A stretch of DNA of 64,000 nt, taken from assembly GCA_021604865.1 (NCBI GenBank), contig BQJU01000015.1, positions 1 to 64,000 of the forward strand, given 5' to 3'. Below the pieces are notes generated by a model. The model did no database searches. It worked only from the letters and a program-made list of their open reading frames with translations, and was not told the DNA's origin. Source of the stretch: Saprospiraceae bacterium. GTDB taxonomy: Bacteria; Bacteroidota; Bacteroidia; Chitinophagales; Saprospiraceae. Made by a program: the position numbers and the translations under genes. How positions within the stretch are numbered: position 1 is the first letter of the stretch; the number at the start of each line of letters is the position of its first letter. This document shows, one piece after another, positions 9,397 through 18,603 of this stretch.

Positions 9397-9561
9397 TTAG
9401 GGGTCAGCGAAGAATAGCTTACCCATTTGATACGGCACTTTTGCCACCAGCCGTTGTTGCTCAAATCCTTGCTTAGTGGTGGCCAAGCGCGGTTTTCGCG
9501 CCTAGGCTAGTGACAAAATAGCTCGCCTGAAACAGACAACTTATTCTTCGCTGACCCCTTA
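9397..9561. mobile_element. MITE-like small inverted-repeat element, copy 2
   Basis: A 165-bp second copy of the element at 30-229. It starts TTAGGGGTCAGCGAAGAATAG and ends ATTCTTCGCTGACCCCTTA, the two ends being near-perfect inverted repeats. The interior matches copy 1 over its whole length apart from a deletion of about 36 bp. It lies between convergent genes. Its right end gives the TAA stop codon of the permease gene (9559-9561), the same geometry as copy 1 with the MocR gene. Its fold could also end transcription from both sides. Confidence 0.72.
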
Positions 9562-11772
9562 CATCTTCTGCACCAATTTCCGTCCCATGGGCAATACTCG
9601 CACAATGGCCACATTGCACAATGCTCGCGCAGTGAGCTGCGTGGCAAAATTACCCACTGTCATACGTTGCAGAAAGCCAACCTTTGTGGTTCCAACTACC
9701 AGTAAATCAAACTCTTTGGATTTTTCTACCAAAGTATCAATGGGGTCATCGGAAGCCAATACCTGAACATTGTACAATGCCCGCGCAGAATGTTTTTGTA
9801 TCGCTTCTATAAAGGTGCGACCAGAAGCGGCTTGTTGATCAAAAGTATAATCTTGTGGCAATATATTGAGGAAGGTGATCCGCCCACCGAATTCTTCCGC
9901 CAGTGCTCCTGCAAGCCGGACCATCAGTTCCAGATTGAGGCGGCCGCCTAATGACACAGCGATTTTCTTCAATTTCAATGGCTCTACGGGGTCTTTTAAT
10001 TTAAAAAATACAAGATTGGTCTGCACCTGATTGATGACATATTCCATTAAGTCATCGGCGGCGGCATTGGAATTTTGACCAGGATACCCCATCACCGTCA
10101 AATCACAACGTTCTTCCTCAGCGGCGTGTACGATGCCCAAGCCCAATTTATGCGATGCCCGAATGACCGGACGGATGTCGACATTTTTGTGAGGTTTCCA
10201 GGTTGCTACCCGATCCAACAATTCAAGTGATTGATCGGAATTGGAAAGGGCCATACGAAAATCCATTTGTTCAGGCGTATTGGCAATATGTAAGGTGATG
10301 ATCTCTCCTCCTTTACTTGCCAACAAGGCATTACAAATCTCGAAAATGCTTTTTTGAGTATCCGGATTGGCCATTGGCATGAGCACTCGTTCTCCTTTGT
10401 GCAATTTAAATCGGGGCCGCTCTTCTACCAAATTAATGTGCATGCCAGTTTCACTGCGTGCTACCCGTTTGCGGGAATAAAAAAAATAGATCAAGCCACC
10501 AATCAAAGCCAATTGTAATCCAAACAGAAGCGAAAGCCAATCCAATGTACACAGTAGCCCCAGGTTAGTGATCAGCGTTAGTTCCGGTAGTATTTTCTTC
10601 CAGAACGCATCGGGCTTTTTGGTCGGATCTGTACGGTAAATTTTGCGCAAAGCCAAGGAAACCGGCAAAAGGGAAACCAATAGGCAAAAGTTGGCAGCTT
10701 TTGCAATGAATTGCAATTGAAAACTCAACAGAAACACTAGTATCAAGATACCACCGGCAGCAATGGCGGCTCGTGGCGTTTTTGCTCCTTCGTGAATTTT
10801 CCCTAACAAGTCAGGCACAAAGCGGTCCTTTCCCATAGCATAAATCTGTCGCCCCTGTGAAAGCAAAGTACTATTCAAAGCCCCGGCAGCAGCCAGCACA
10901 CCACCCAATGAAATGAGCAGCCACCCATAACGCCCAAAACTTTTAGTGGCAACCTCCACCAGTGGCGCATTCGATCCAGCGAGTTCTTCCCAAGGCACCA
11001 CCAAAATACAAACCACAGCTACCAGCAAATAAAAAAGTAGGGCCACCCCCATCGAATATTTCATTGCCAAGGGAATAGTAACCGTCGGATTCTTAATTTC
11101 ATCCGCATTATTGGCAATGAGCTGATAGCCAAAAAAGGAAATGTAAATGATACCTATTGCACCAAATGTTCCCTCATAACCTTTGGGAAAAAGCGGTGTA
11201 GCCAGTTCCGGTTCAATGAAAAAGGCAGAAGCTACAATGAATAATACCAAGACGCCAAGATTGCCCCAGGTAAGAATATTCTGGATACGATCAGCGCCTT
11301 TGGTGCCCTTGGCATTCAGAAAGGTAGATAGCACCACCAGTAAACCGGCAATGATTTTCACCCCGAAAGGAGGAAGTCGATACCCCAAGATGGAAGTGAA
11401 GTATTCCGCAAAACCTATAGCATACAACCCACATGCAAAAATACTGCCCAGTGCCAGAAACCAGCCGGTAACAAACCCACCGATACGCCCCAACGACTGA
11501 TAGGCATAAGCATAACCACCGCCAGAAATAGGGACTAGCCGTGCCATTTCCGCAAATAACAAAGTGCTCAAAAATGCCAGTACCCCACAAATGATGTAGG
11601 AAATCCAGACAGAAGGCCCCGCTACGCCTGCCGCCAATCCAATGAGTACATATACGCCTGCCCCCATCAATGCACCAACACCAATAGTTGTCGCTCCAAA
11701 TAAGCCAATGGTTCGCTCAAAAGTGACGGGGATGAGTTTTTTTCGGAAGATTTCTTTGAGTTGATTGGGCAT
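9559..11772 (-). CDS. APC-superfamily amino acid permease fused to universal stress domains
   Basis: A 737-residue membrane protein. Residues about 1-440 are an APC-type transporter with roughly 12 membrane helices; the first helix carries the conserved GATTIGVGALMGAGVYVLIG glycine pattern and the C-terminal helices end near an FFYSRKR cytoplasmic junction. Residues about 455-735 hold two consecutive UspA-like cytoplasmic domains (second with VVGTTKVGFLQR near 700). Such fusions are usually annotated as cationic or general amino acid permeases, with the stress domains thought to bind nucleotides and regulate transport. The substrate is unknown. The stop codon lies in the terminal repeat of the adjacent MITE-like element. 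Confidence 0.9.
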   Translation of the reverse strand: MPNQLKEIFRKKLIPVTFERTIGLFGATTIGVGALMGAGVYVLIGLAAGVAGPSVWISYIICGVLAFLSTLLFAEMARLVPISGGGYAYAYQSLGRIGGFVTGWFLALGSIFACGLYAIGFAEYFTSILGYRLPPFGVKIIAGLLVVLSTFLNAKGTKGADRIQNILTWGNLGVLVLFIVASAFFIEPELATPLFPKGYEGTFGAIGIIYISFFGYQLIANNADEIKNPTVTIPLAMKYSMGVALLFYLLVAVVCILVVPWEELAGSNAPLVEVATKSFGRYGWLLISLGGVLAAAGALNSTLLSQGRQIYAMGKDRFVPDLLGKIHEGAKTPRAAIAAGGILILVFLLSFQLQFIAKAANFCLLVSLLPVSLALRKIYRTDPTKKPDAFWKKILPELTLITNLGLLCTLDWLSLLFGLQLALIGGLIYFFYSRKRVARSETGMHINLVEERPRFKLHKGERVLMPMANPDTQKSIFEICNALLASKGGEIITLHIANTPEQMDFRMALSNSDQSLELLDRVATWKPHKNVDIRPVIRASHKLGLGIVHAAEEERCDLTVMGYPGQNSNAAADDLMEYVINQVQTNLVFFKLKDPVEPLKLKKIAVSLGGRLNLELMVRLAGALAEEFGGRITFLNILPQDYTFDQQAASGRTFIEAIQKHSARALYNVQVLASDDPIDTLVEKSKEFDLLVVGTTKVGFLQRMTVGNFATQLTARALCNVAIVRVLPMGRKLVQKM

Positions 11773-11824
11773 GGCAATGTATTTTCAAATCTGACACAAA
11801 TCTTCAACCTCGAATTAGAACAAC

Positions 11825-11856
11825 AAAAAAGGGCGAAGCACAAAAATGCTTCGCCC
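11825..11856 (-). terminator. Intrinsic terminator of the tRNA-Glu pair
   Basis: On the minus strand a perfect 10-bp stem GGGCGAAGCA/TGCTTCGCCC (11831-11840 with 11847-11856) with a 6-nt loop is followed by six T residues. It lies just past the 3' end of the downstream tRNA-Glu gene and precedes the permease gene in the same direction. Confidence 0.85.
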
Positions 11857-11866
11857 AAATAATTAG

Positions 11867-11938
11867 TAGCCCGTACGGGATTCGAACCCGTGTTACCAGG
11901 ATGAAAACCTGGCGTCCTAACCCCTAGACGAACGGGCC
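11867..11938 (-). tRNA. tRNA-Glu (anticodon TTC)
   Basis: 72 nt without an encoded CCA. The minus strand folds as a cloverleaf with acceptor GGCCCGT/ACGGGCT, anticodon stem CCAGG/CCTGG with loop TTTTCAT (anticodon TTC), and T-loop GGTTCGAATCC. It is identical to the copy at 11998-12069 and is followed by a strong terminator. Confidence 0.96.
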
Positions 11939-11997
11939 ATTTAGGACTTTTGTGTGTATATACTTAAATAGATTGTTCTAGTAAAAATCAAAAAATG

Positions 11998-12069
11998 TAG
12001 CCCGTACGGGATTCGAACCCGTGTTACCAGGATGAAAACCTGGCGTCCTAACCCCTAGACGAACGGGCC
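11998..12069 (-). tRNA. tRNA-Glu (anticodon TTC), second copy
   Basis: Identical over all 72 nt to the tRNA-Glu 131 bp further on. The two are separated by an AT-rich 59-bp spacer and are probably co-transcribed, this copy first. The duplication raises the dose of the Glu GAA/GAG decoder. Confidence 0.96.
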
Positions 12070-12130
12070 ATTTTTGATTGTTCAGACCGTACTTTCACAA
12101 ATCTGAGCGCCTATATTTTCTAAGCGGTTG

Positions 12131-12138
12131 CAAATATA
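12131..12138 (-). promoter_or_regulatory. Candidate -7 box of the tRNA-Glu operon
   Basis: On the minus strand TATATTTG matches TAnnTTTG about 60 bp upstream of the first tRNA-Glu. No TTTG occurs at 19-21 bp spacing, so it is tentative. Confidence 0.3.
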
Positions 12139-12439
12139 TAACCTTTTCAAAAAAAAGGAAAGATTCAGAAATGTTTTTTAGAAGTTTTCTCTAAATTAAA
12201 ACATCTTCCCAATAGTTATTGTTATTTTTACACCAAGTAATATCAACCCTTTGCAAACCCCTGCACCTAAATGTGTATATATTCCCCAAAAAAAAGCAAA
12301 AATGGTTGAATTTCAGGATGATTTTAGTGAATTTCGCGGCATATTTAAGAAGAGTGCCTATTGGGTGCTCTCCTTAACGTAGAAGCATCTTATTACAAAG
12401 ATAACCCTTTTTTTTAACGTATAATTTGAATGTACAATC
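12139..12439. other. Gene-free AT-rich region before gap
   Basis: About 300 bp between the tRNA promoter region and gap. It is AT-rich with several A-runs and holds no ORF or hairpin that I can support. The gap promoter is expected here. A TATAATTTG near 12420-12428 is close to, but not exactly, the -7 consensus. Confidence 0.4.
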
Positions 12440-13438
12440 ATGGCAAAGAAAATTGCAATCAACGGTTTCGGTCGTATTGGTCGTTTAACATTCCGCAACC
12501 TGCTCAAAAAAAGTGACGTGGAAGTCGTTGCAATCAATGACCTGACAGATAATCATACTTTGGCTCACCTGTTAAAATACGATTCTGCACAGGGTCCTTT
12601 CGACGGAACAGTAACCGCAACTGAGGGTGCACTGATCGTCAATGGCAAAAAAATACACTCCTCTGCAATCCGCAATCCGGAAGAACTACCCTGGAAAGAA
12701 CTGGGCGTTGACCTAGTATTGGAATGTACTGGTATATTCCGCACTAAAGATAAAGCCGGTTTGCACATAAAAGCTGGTGCTAAAGATGTTGTAATTTCTG
12801 CTCCTGCCAAAGGCGGTGAGGTTCAAACCATCGTTTTGGGTGTTAATGACGAGGAATTGGATCGGCGTGCCAACATCTTTTCCAACGCGTCCTGTACGAC
12901 CAACTGTATGGCTCCAGTGGTTAAAATTGTCAATGATAACTGGGGAATCGTAAATGGAGCAATGACCACTGTTCACGCTTATACGGCTGATCAAAATATT
13001 CAGGATGCACCTCATAGCGACCTGCGTCGGGCCAGAGCTGCTGCCTTTAATATCGTCCCTACAGAAACGGGAGCTGCCGCTGCAATAGGTGAAGTCCTTC
13101 CTGAAATTGCCGGAAAGATTTTTGCCATCGCCGTTCGGGTACCAGTCGTGACGGGTTCCATGATTGAAATGAATATCGTTGTTGAAAAAACAGCGACTGT
13201 AGAAGAGATCAATGCCAAATTCAAAGAAATGTCAGAAGGCAGGATGAAAGGGGTACTTGAATATACCGAAGATCCCATTGTTTCCAGTGACATCGTACGC
13301 AACCCGCATTCTTCAATTTTTGATTCTCTGATGACCGCGGTTAACGGCAATATGATCAAAGTGGTCAGCTGGTATGACAACGAAGCTGGTTATTCCGCCC
13401 GTTTAGCTGATTTATCGCACATGATTGTGACTAAATAA
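12440..13438 (+). CDS. gap: Glyceraldehyde-3-phosphate dehydrogenase (type I)
   Basis: A 332-residue cytoplasmic glycolytic enzyme that oxidises and phosphorylates glyceraldehyde 3-phosphate with NAD. The Rossmann fold starts at once with INGFGRIGR (residues 7-15). The active-site motif SNASCTTNC places the catalytic cysteine at C152, and the C-terminal WYDNEAGYS motif is intact. Length is standard. A hairpin terminator follows and then pgk, the next enzyme in glycolysis, so the two form a glycolytic pair that may be partly uncoupled by the terminator. Confidence 0.98.
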   Translation: MAKKIAINGFGRIGRLTFRNLLKKSDVEVVAINDLTDNHTLAHLLKYDSAQGPFDGTVTATEGALIVNGKKIHSSAIRNPEELPWKELGVDLVLECTGIFRTKDKAGLHIKAGAKDVVISAPAKGGEVQTIVLGVNDEELDRRANIFSNASCTTNCMAPVVKIVNDNWGIVNGAMTTVHAYTADQNIQDAPHSDLRRARAAAFNIVPTETGAAAAIGEVLPEIAGKIFAIAVRVPVVTGSMIEMNIVVEKTATVEEINAKFKEMSEGRMKGVLEYTEDPIVSSDIVRNPHSSIFDSLMTAVNGNMIKVVSWYDNEAGYSARLADLSHMIVTK

Positions 13439-13454
13439 GATCATGAATAGAATG

Positions 13455-13488
13455 ATGAAGGCGGAGCTCGTTTTCGCCTTCATTTTAT
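13455..13488 (+). terminator. Intrinsic terminator between gap and pgk
   Basis: A perfect 9-bp stem ATGAAGGCG/CGCCTTCAT (13455-13463 with 13475-13483) with an 11-nt loop and then TTTTATT. It should end or attenuate gap transcripts and let gap be expressed above pgk. Confidence 0.75.
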
Positions 13489-13541
13489 TCCGAATTCTCA
13501 TATTTAACCTCACTCTTCATCTTCTTCAATCCTGATCAACC

Positions 13542-14744
13542 ATGCAGCTTGACTTTAAAAACAAAAAAGCATTGGTAAGAGTAGACTTCAATGTTCCACT
13601 CAACAACAATTTCGAAATAACCGATGATACCCGTATTCAGGCGGCTATTCCCACCATCAAACACATCCTCGATCAGGGTGGATCAGTAATTTTGATGTCG
13701 CACCTGGGCCGGCCCCAAAAACAGAAAATGGAAGATGGCAGCTTGAATATCAAAAAGTTCACCCTTCGCCATCTGGTGAATCACCTGAGTGAGTTACTGG
13801 GAATCTCTGTCAAATTCTGCCCGGATTCCGTAGGGCCGGAAGCTCAAAAAATGGCTACCTCCATAAAATCGGGGGAAGTCTTGCTATTGGAAAATACACG
13901 TTTTTATCCCGGTGAAGAAAAAGGCGATGAGGCTTACGCCAAACAACTGGCCCAACTCGCTGATGTGTATGTCAATGATGCTTTCGGGACAGCTCACCGC
14001 GCCCATGCGTCAACAACCCTTGTTGCTCAATTTTTCTCAAAAGACAAAAAGACCTTTGGATTTCTGATGGATGCAGAAATCACCAATGCGAACAAAGTAC
14101 TCAACAACCCGAACCGTCCACTAACGGCAATCGTTGGTGGTGCCAAGGTTTCCGATAAAATATTGCTGTTGGAAAGACTACTCGATTTTGTTGATAACCT
14201 CATCGTTGGAGGTGGTATGGCCTATACTTTCATCAAAGCTCAGGGAGGCGATATTGGCAAATCGCTGGTGGAAGAAGACAAACTGGACCTGGCCATCAAG
14301 CTATTGGCCAAAGCCAGAGATAAAAAGGTCAGTCTCTTACTTCCTGTAGATTCCTACATTGCAGATGACTTCAAAAATGATGCACAACGGAAACTGGTAG
14401 ATAGCAATAATATTCCCGATGGCTGGATGGGCCTCGATATCGGAGAGCAGGCGATAGATACCTTTAAAGGAGTCATTTACAATTCTAAAACATTGCTCTG
14501 GAATGGCCCAATGGGCGTATTTGAATTTTCCAATTTTGCGAATGGCACCAAAGCCATTGCCGAAGCAGTGGCCGAAGCCACAGCCAAAGGAGCCTTCTCA
14601 TTGGTTGGAGGTGGAGATTCTGTTGCCGCCGTCAATCAGATGAACCTGGCTGATAAAGTCAGCTATGTATCTACTGGAGGGGGCGCCATGTTGGAATTCC
14701 TGGAAGGCAAGGAGCTGCCCGGCATCAAAGCGATGAAGGCATAG
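13542..14744 (+). CDS. pgk: Phosphoglycerate kinase
   Basis: A 400-residue cytoplasmic enzyme that moves the phosphate of 1,3-bisphosphoglycerate to ADP. The N-terminal signature RVDFNVPL (residues 12-19) is present, as are the GGAKVSDK segment and the C-terminal nucleotide-site motif GGGDSVAAV near 357-365. Length and layout are canonical. It lies 104 bp after gap with a terminator between them. The next gene, a CHAT-domain protein, begins 88 bp further on; that gap has no obvious terminator, so read-through into it is possible. Confidence 0.98.
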   Translation: MQLDFKNKKALVRVDFNVPLNNNFEITDDTRIQAAIPTIKHILDQGGSVILMSHLGRPQKQKMEDGSLNIKKFTLRHLVNHLSELLGISVKFCPDSVGPEAQKMATSIKSGEVLLLENTRFYPGEEKGDEAYAKQLAQLADVYVNDAFGTAHRAHASTTLVAQFFSKDKKTFGFLMDAEITNANKVLNNPNRPLTAIVGGAKVSDKILLLERLLDFVDNLIVGGGMAYTFIKAQGGDIGKSLVEEDKLDLAIKLLAKARDKKVSLLLPVDSYIADDFKNDAQRKLVDSNNIPDGWMGLDIGEQAIDTFKGVIYNSKTLLWNGPMGVFEFSNFANGTKAIAEAVAEATAKGAFSLVGGGDSVAAVNQMNLADKVSYVSTGGGAMLEFLEGKELPGIKAMKA

Positions 14745-14832
14745 GAACAGTAAATTCCTCCATTCCCTAACAATTTGCACTAATTTTCATTATCTTCCCG
14801 GACTGAAACACTATAAGATAAACCCATACTAA

Positions 14833-16584
14833 ATGGACCTGATCTTTTTAAGTTTCGCCAACAGCCGGGAAGATCCATTACCCACACTTAAGGAAGAAGA
14901 AGACACGCTATATGGAATGCTGGCCCGTCGAATGGCGATGCAACATTTTACAATCCATCGGGATGGAGTAGCAACTACTTCAAGTATTGCCGAATACCTC
15001 CTTTTGTATAAAGACTTTATCAGCGTTTTTGTCTTCAGTGGTCATGCTGGAAGAGACAAGTTATTTGCCAGTGATGGTGATGCCAATGCTCTGGGAATCG
15101 CCAGTTTGCTGGGCCAATGCCCAAGGTTGAAGCTGGTGATACTCAATGGATGCTCCACACAGGGACAGGTTGCCAAATTGATTGCTTTACCTTCAAAACC
15201 TGTTGTAATTGCCACTAGCGCACCCGTAAAGGATCGGTCAGCAACCCAATTTTCTACCTCCTTTTTCCAAAGCCTAAGCGAACAAAGCAGCAATATTAAA
15301 GAGGCATTTGCTGCAGGCCTGGCTGCCGCACAAACTGTTTCCGACCAACCATTGAATGAAAAAAGAGGCAGTCTCGATCTTGAAGATGAAACCGATGATC
15401 AAAATATTTGGGGTATTTTTCCCGCAGAAGGGACCTCATTGGACTGGACTTTGCCTACCGGTACCTTCGACCGGAAATGGTTGGATTTTAAGCCCAACCA
15501 AATGTTGTACGACCAGTTGCTCAAAGCCTATGCTGCTTTTAACAAGGATGCTCAAAAAATACTTGACGATGAGGATATGGGTTTTGAAGGCAGCCTTCGG
15601 GATAAACGCAAAGCCATTCTTTCCTGTCTCCCCCACCCGATCAGCCTGCATCTAAGCAAATTATTTGCTCCGGCCAAGGCCAATACTAATATGACCTTTT
15701 ATGACAAATTGGGCATTGATAGATTGGCACAAATGGCCATTACCTACAATACAACCATCGAATTCATCACCTTTGTCATGTTAGCCCAATTGTGGGATGC
15801 TCTTTCAAAAAAGGAACCGATTCATATCAAGGAAACGTATAAGAAGACCTTGAAAGGTTTTTTCTTACTCGACAATGAGCAACGAAAACAATATGCCTTT
15901 TTCGAATTGATCCACGATATCCGGCAAATCTTTGAAGAAAATAATATTCCCTTCTTCATCCGGGAGATCCAAAAAATCAGTCAGGTCTTTAATGAGCAAT
16001 CACAATTTTATTTTGCCTGCCTCTTTATGGAAACGGTAAAAAAAAGGCTGGCAGCCAAAACCATTGGAGAGTCTGAAGCCATGCAATTGTGTATGTTGGC
16101 TGAAGACAAACTTGCCCTTATCCTTGAACAGATAGGTTTTACCTACAATTACACCTTGACATCGGTAAAAAGCATTGATGTCATCAAATACCGGCACCTT
16201 CCGAATCATTTATACAAACACAAATTTGTTAAATTGACCCAGGATATTATAGAGCCCAGTGAAGACGTAGACCGTATGCCTTATGTCACGGATATTAGTT
16301 CCGTCATTCTCGTTAATGAAAAGGAAGACGACATTGCCAAAAAATTTCTCAACCTCACTCCTTTTATCATTGATGAAAATGCCTTTGACCCCAAGGCTGT
16401 TGTGGCAAAACTCCAGTTTTTCGATCATTATAATGCGGATGAGGACACGTATTTTTTCAGGCATGTATATAATCCGGCAGACCCACTGCTGGCAATAGCT
16501 GACCAGCGGAATTACAAGATTGTAAAAGTTCAGTTTAATGAATTTGCAAAACTGCTTTTCCAACAACCAATGGCCTCTGTATGA
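14833..16584 (+). CDS. CHAT-domain caspase-like peptidase (cassette 1)
   Basis: A 583-residue, probably cytoplasmic protein with no signal peptide. Residues about 1-200 form a CHAT domain with the catalytic dyad visible as FSGHAG (H71) and LNGCSTQG (C107). The domain closes with a tryptophan-rich WGIFP...LDWTLP segment near 190-215. The middle (about 215-440) is helical and unknown. The last 110 residues include a motif LNLTPFIIDENAF that recurs in the paralog at 21071-22927, so the whole architecture is shared. CHAT proteases cut partner proteins when switched on by a sensor. Its stop codon overlaps the start of the nSTAND NTPase by 4 bp (ATGA), indicating coupled translation and a functional pair. 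The target is unknown. Confidence 0.86.
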   Translation: MDLIFLSFANSREDPLPTLKEEEDTLYGMLARRMAMQHFTIHRDGVATTSSIAEYLLLYKDFISVFVFSGHAGRDKLFASDGDANALGIASLLGQCPRLKLVILNGCSTQGQVAKLIALPSKPVVIATSAPVKDRSATQFSTSFFQSLSEQSSNIKEAFAAGLAAAQTVSDQPLNEKRGSLDLEDETDDQNIWGIFPAEGTSLDWTLPTGTFDRKWLDFKPNQMLYDQLLKAYAAFNKDAQKILDDEDMGFEGSLRDKRKAILSCLPHPISLHLSKLFAPAKANTNMTFYDKLGIDRLAQMAITYNTTIEFITFVMLAQLWDALSKKEPIHIKETYKKTLKGFFLLDNEQRKQYAFFELIHDIRQIFEENNIPFFIREIQKISQVFNEQSQFYFACLFMETVKKRLAAKTIGESEAMQLCMLAEDKLALILEQIGFTYNYTLTSVKSIDVIKYRHLPNHLYKHKFVKLTQDIIEPSEDVDRMPYVTDISSVILVNEKEDDIAKKFLNLTPFIIDENAFDPKAVVAKLQFFDHYNADEDTYFFRHVYNPADPLLAIADQRNYKIVKVQFNEFAKLLFQQPMASV

Positions 16585-18596
16585 AAGCAAAATTGACAAG
16601 TCCGTTTAAATTTCTTGATGCCTATGACCTGGCAGATCGAGATGTCTTTTTTGGAAGAGAAAAAGAGGTTGATGAGCTGTATAACCTGGTTTTCAAAACA
16701 CCTCTATTATTGTTGTATGGCCTATCTGGAACCGGCAAGACTAGCTTAGTTCAATGCGGGCTGGCCAATCGTTTTGATGGCCCCGATTGGTATCCGTTTT
16801 TCATCCGCCGGGAGAATGATATCAACCAATCACTTCGCACAGCTTTGGCGGCGCCATTGGATGAAAAACCACCGGAAAGTATCGTTGACAATGTCCGTTT
16901 TATTTACGAAGATTACCTCAGTACCGTCTACCTGATTTTTGACCAATTTGAAGAGTTGATTTTGTTGGGTAGGAAACAAGAAAAAGAACAGTTTTTACAG
17001 AGCATAAAAATGCTCATTTCCGCTCAAGCTCCCTGCCGGATTATCCTGGTTATGCGGGAGGAATTTATCGGCCGGCTGTACGATTTTGAACAAGCTATTC
17101 CTACTTTATTTGATTTTCGACTGCGGGTGGAACCCATGAATATTACCCGGGTAAAACAGGTGATTGAGTCATCCACCAAAAAATTCAATATTCAGCTCGA
17201 ATCCCCTAAAGAGGAACGGCTGGAGGAAATTATTGCCAACCTAAGTGGTAATAAGGCTGCGGTACAATTGCCCTATCTGCAAATTTATCTCGATACACTC
17301 TATAAGGATGATTTTGCAAGGACTTATGGCGCAAATAAAGAACGTGGAGATGACCTTCCGCCATTGACTTTTAGTAAGAATGAAATTGCCACTTTGGGTA
17401 CTATCGAAGAGGTCCTCGACACCTTTCTCAAGGAACAGGAAGAATCCTTGCAGGAGCAATTGGAAATCGACTTTCCTGGGCAAATTCCAACCAATAGTGT
17501 CCGAGATTTATTAGACCTTTTTGTCAGTGAGGAAGGGACCAAAGTCCCTATCAGTTATCGCCAGGAAGAACGGGCCGGTCAAAAAATAATGTATCTGGAA
17601 ACCGATGACCTATTACGTCCGGTTCCAGCGCTAAATCAGGAGATTCTAACTAAATGCCTGCTGGAATTACAATCCCGTCGGCTGCTGCGAATTTCTGACA
17701 ACACCCTTGAGCTGGCCCATGATAGCCTGGCAGCATTGATTGATGAGAATCGAAGCGACGACCAGCGACAAATCAACGAAGCACGCCGGAGGTTACAAAA
17801 TAGTTATTTTGAGTTTGAGAAAACAGGGGAATACCTGAGCCGTAAGCAACTTTTTTCGCTCGAATCCATTTTGCCGAGGCTGGTGTTAACGCCTGCAATT
17901 GAGCAATTTATTAAAGATAGCCATCGGGTATTGGAAGAAAAAGAACAAGCCGAACGGCAACGTTCTGAACGCGAACTAAGACTGACCCGTCAAAAGCTGG
18001 AAACTGAGCGAAAAGCCGCAAAAAAACAACGTTTTTTGTCTCTTTTGTTGGCCATCATCGCTTTATTGGCAGTACTCGCTGGTGGTTTTGCCCGTCAACA
18101 GTGGAAAAAAGCGGTTAGTACTAGTGAACAGCTGGCACAAGAAGCTTTTAACCGACAGGTCAATCAAGCTGTTGGTTTAAAAAACGAGGGCCAATATCAG
18201 GAAGCACTAGCTCAACTGGAGGCCGCTTACCAGCTCGCGCCCAATCTAGATCCGGAAGGCATAAGCCGCAACCGTATAACCTGGACAGAATTGGCCGAAT
18301 TGATGGCACGGGCAGAAAAAAGCTCAAAAGAGGAATCGCAATTGCTGGAATCCCTTAACCTTTACAAAGAAGCTTACGAACTTAGCCCCGATCAACTCAT
18401 CGAAACTCGCATTACCCAAACCCAAAAAGAATTGGATAACCGCTTTGAATTTTACAAAAGCAAAGCTCAAGGTATACTTGAATACGATGGCTGTAAATAT
18501 GCCAGGGCAGTTTTGGAAAAAGCCCTACTGCTCAAGCCTGATGATAGCTATGTAAAAACTGCCCTGGAAAAATGTATGAAAAGATCCCAAAATTAA
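16581..18596 (+). CDS. nSTAND-type P-loop NTPase with membrane helix and TPR tail (cassette 1)
   Basis: A 671-residue protein. It opens with an SPFKFLDAY motif and a Walker A loop GLSGTGKTS (residues 47-55). Walker B is VYLIFDQFEE with D121. The helical/winged-helix part ends at ELAHDSLAALIDEN (377-390), the motif that closes this region in nSTAND-WD40 proteins. A charged coiled coil (about 445-483) leads into one membrane helix (485-504) and then TPR-like helices (about 515-665). STAND NTPases are signal switches that oligomerise on sensing a ligand. By topology the NTPase is cytoplasmic and the TPR tail lies across the membrane. Its start overlaps the CHAT gene by 4 bp. Confidence 0.85.
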   Translation: MKAKLTSPFKFLDAYDLADRDVFFGREKEVDELYNLVFKTPLLLLYGLSGTGKTSLVQCGLANRFDGPDWYPFFIRRENDINQSLRTALAAPLDEKPPESIVDNVRFIYEDYLSTVYLIFDQFEELILLGRKQEKEQFLQSIKMLISAQAPCRIILVMREEFIGRLYDFEQAIPTLFDFRLRVEPMNITRVKQVIESSTKKFNIQLESPKEERLEEIIANLSGNKAAVQLPYLQIYLDTLYKDDFARTYGANKERGDDLPPLTFSKNEIATLGTIEEVLDTFLKEQEESLQEQLEIDFPGQIPTNSVRDLLDLFVSEEGTKVPISYRQEERAGQKIMYLETDDLLRPVPALNQEILTKCLLELQSRRLLRISDNTLELAHDSLAALIDENRSDDQRQINEARRRLQNSYFEFEKTGEYLSRKQLFSLESILPRLVLTPAIEQFIKDSHRVLEEKEQAERQRSERELRLTRQKLETERKAAKKQRFLSLLLAIIALLAVLAGGFARQQWKKAVSTSEQLAQEAFNRQVNQAVGLKNEGQYQEALAQLEAAYQLAPNLDPEGISRNRITWTELAELMARAEKSSKEESQLLESLNLYKEAYELSPDQLIETRITQTQKELDNRFEFYKSKAQGILEYDGCKYARAVLEKALLLKPDDSYVKTALEKCMKRSQN

Positions 18597-18603
18597 AAGA
18601 CGT

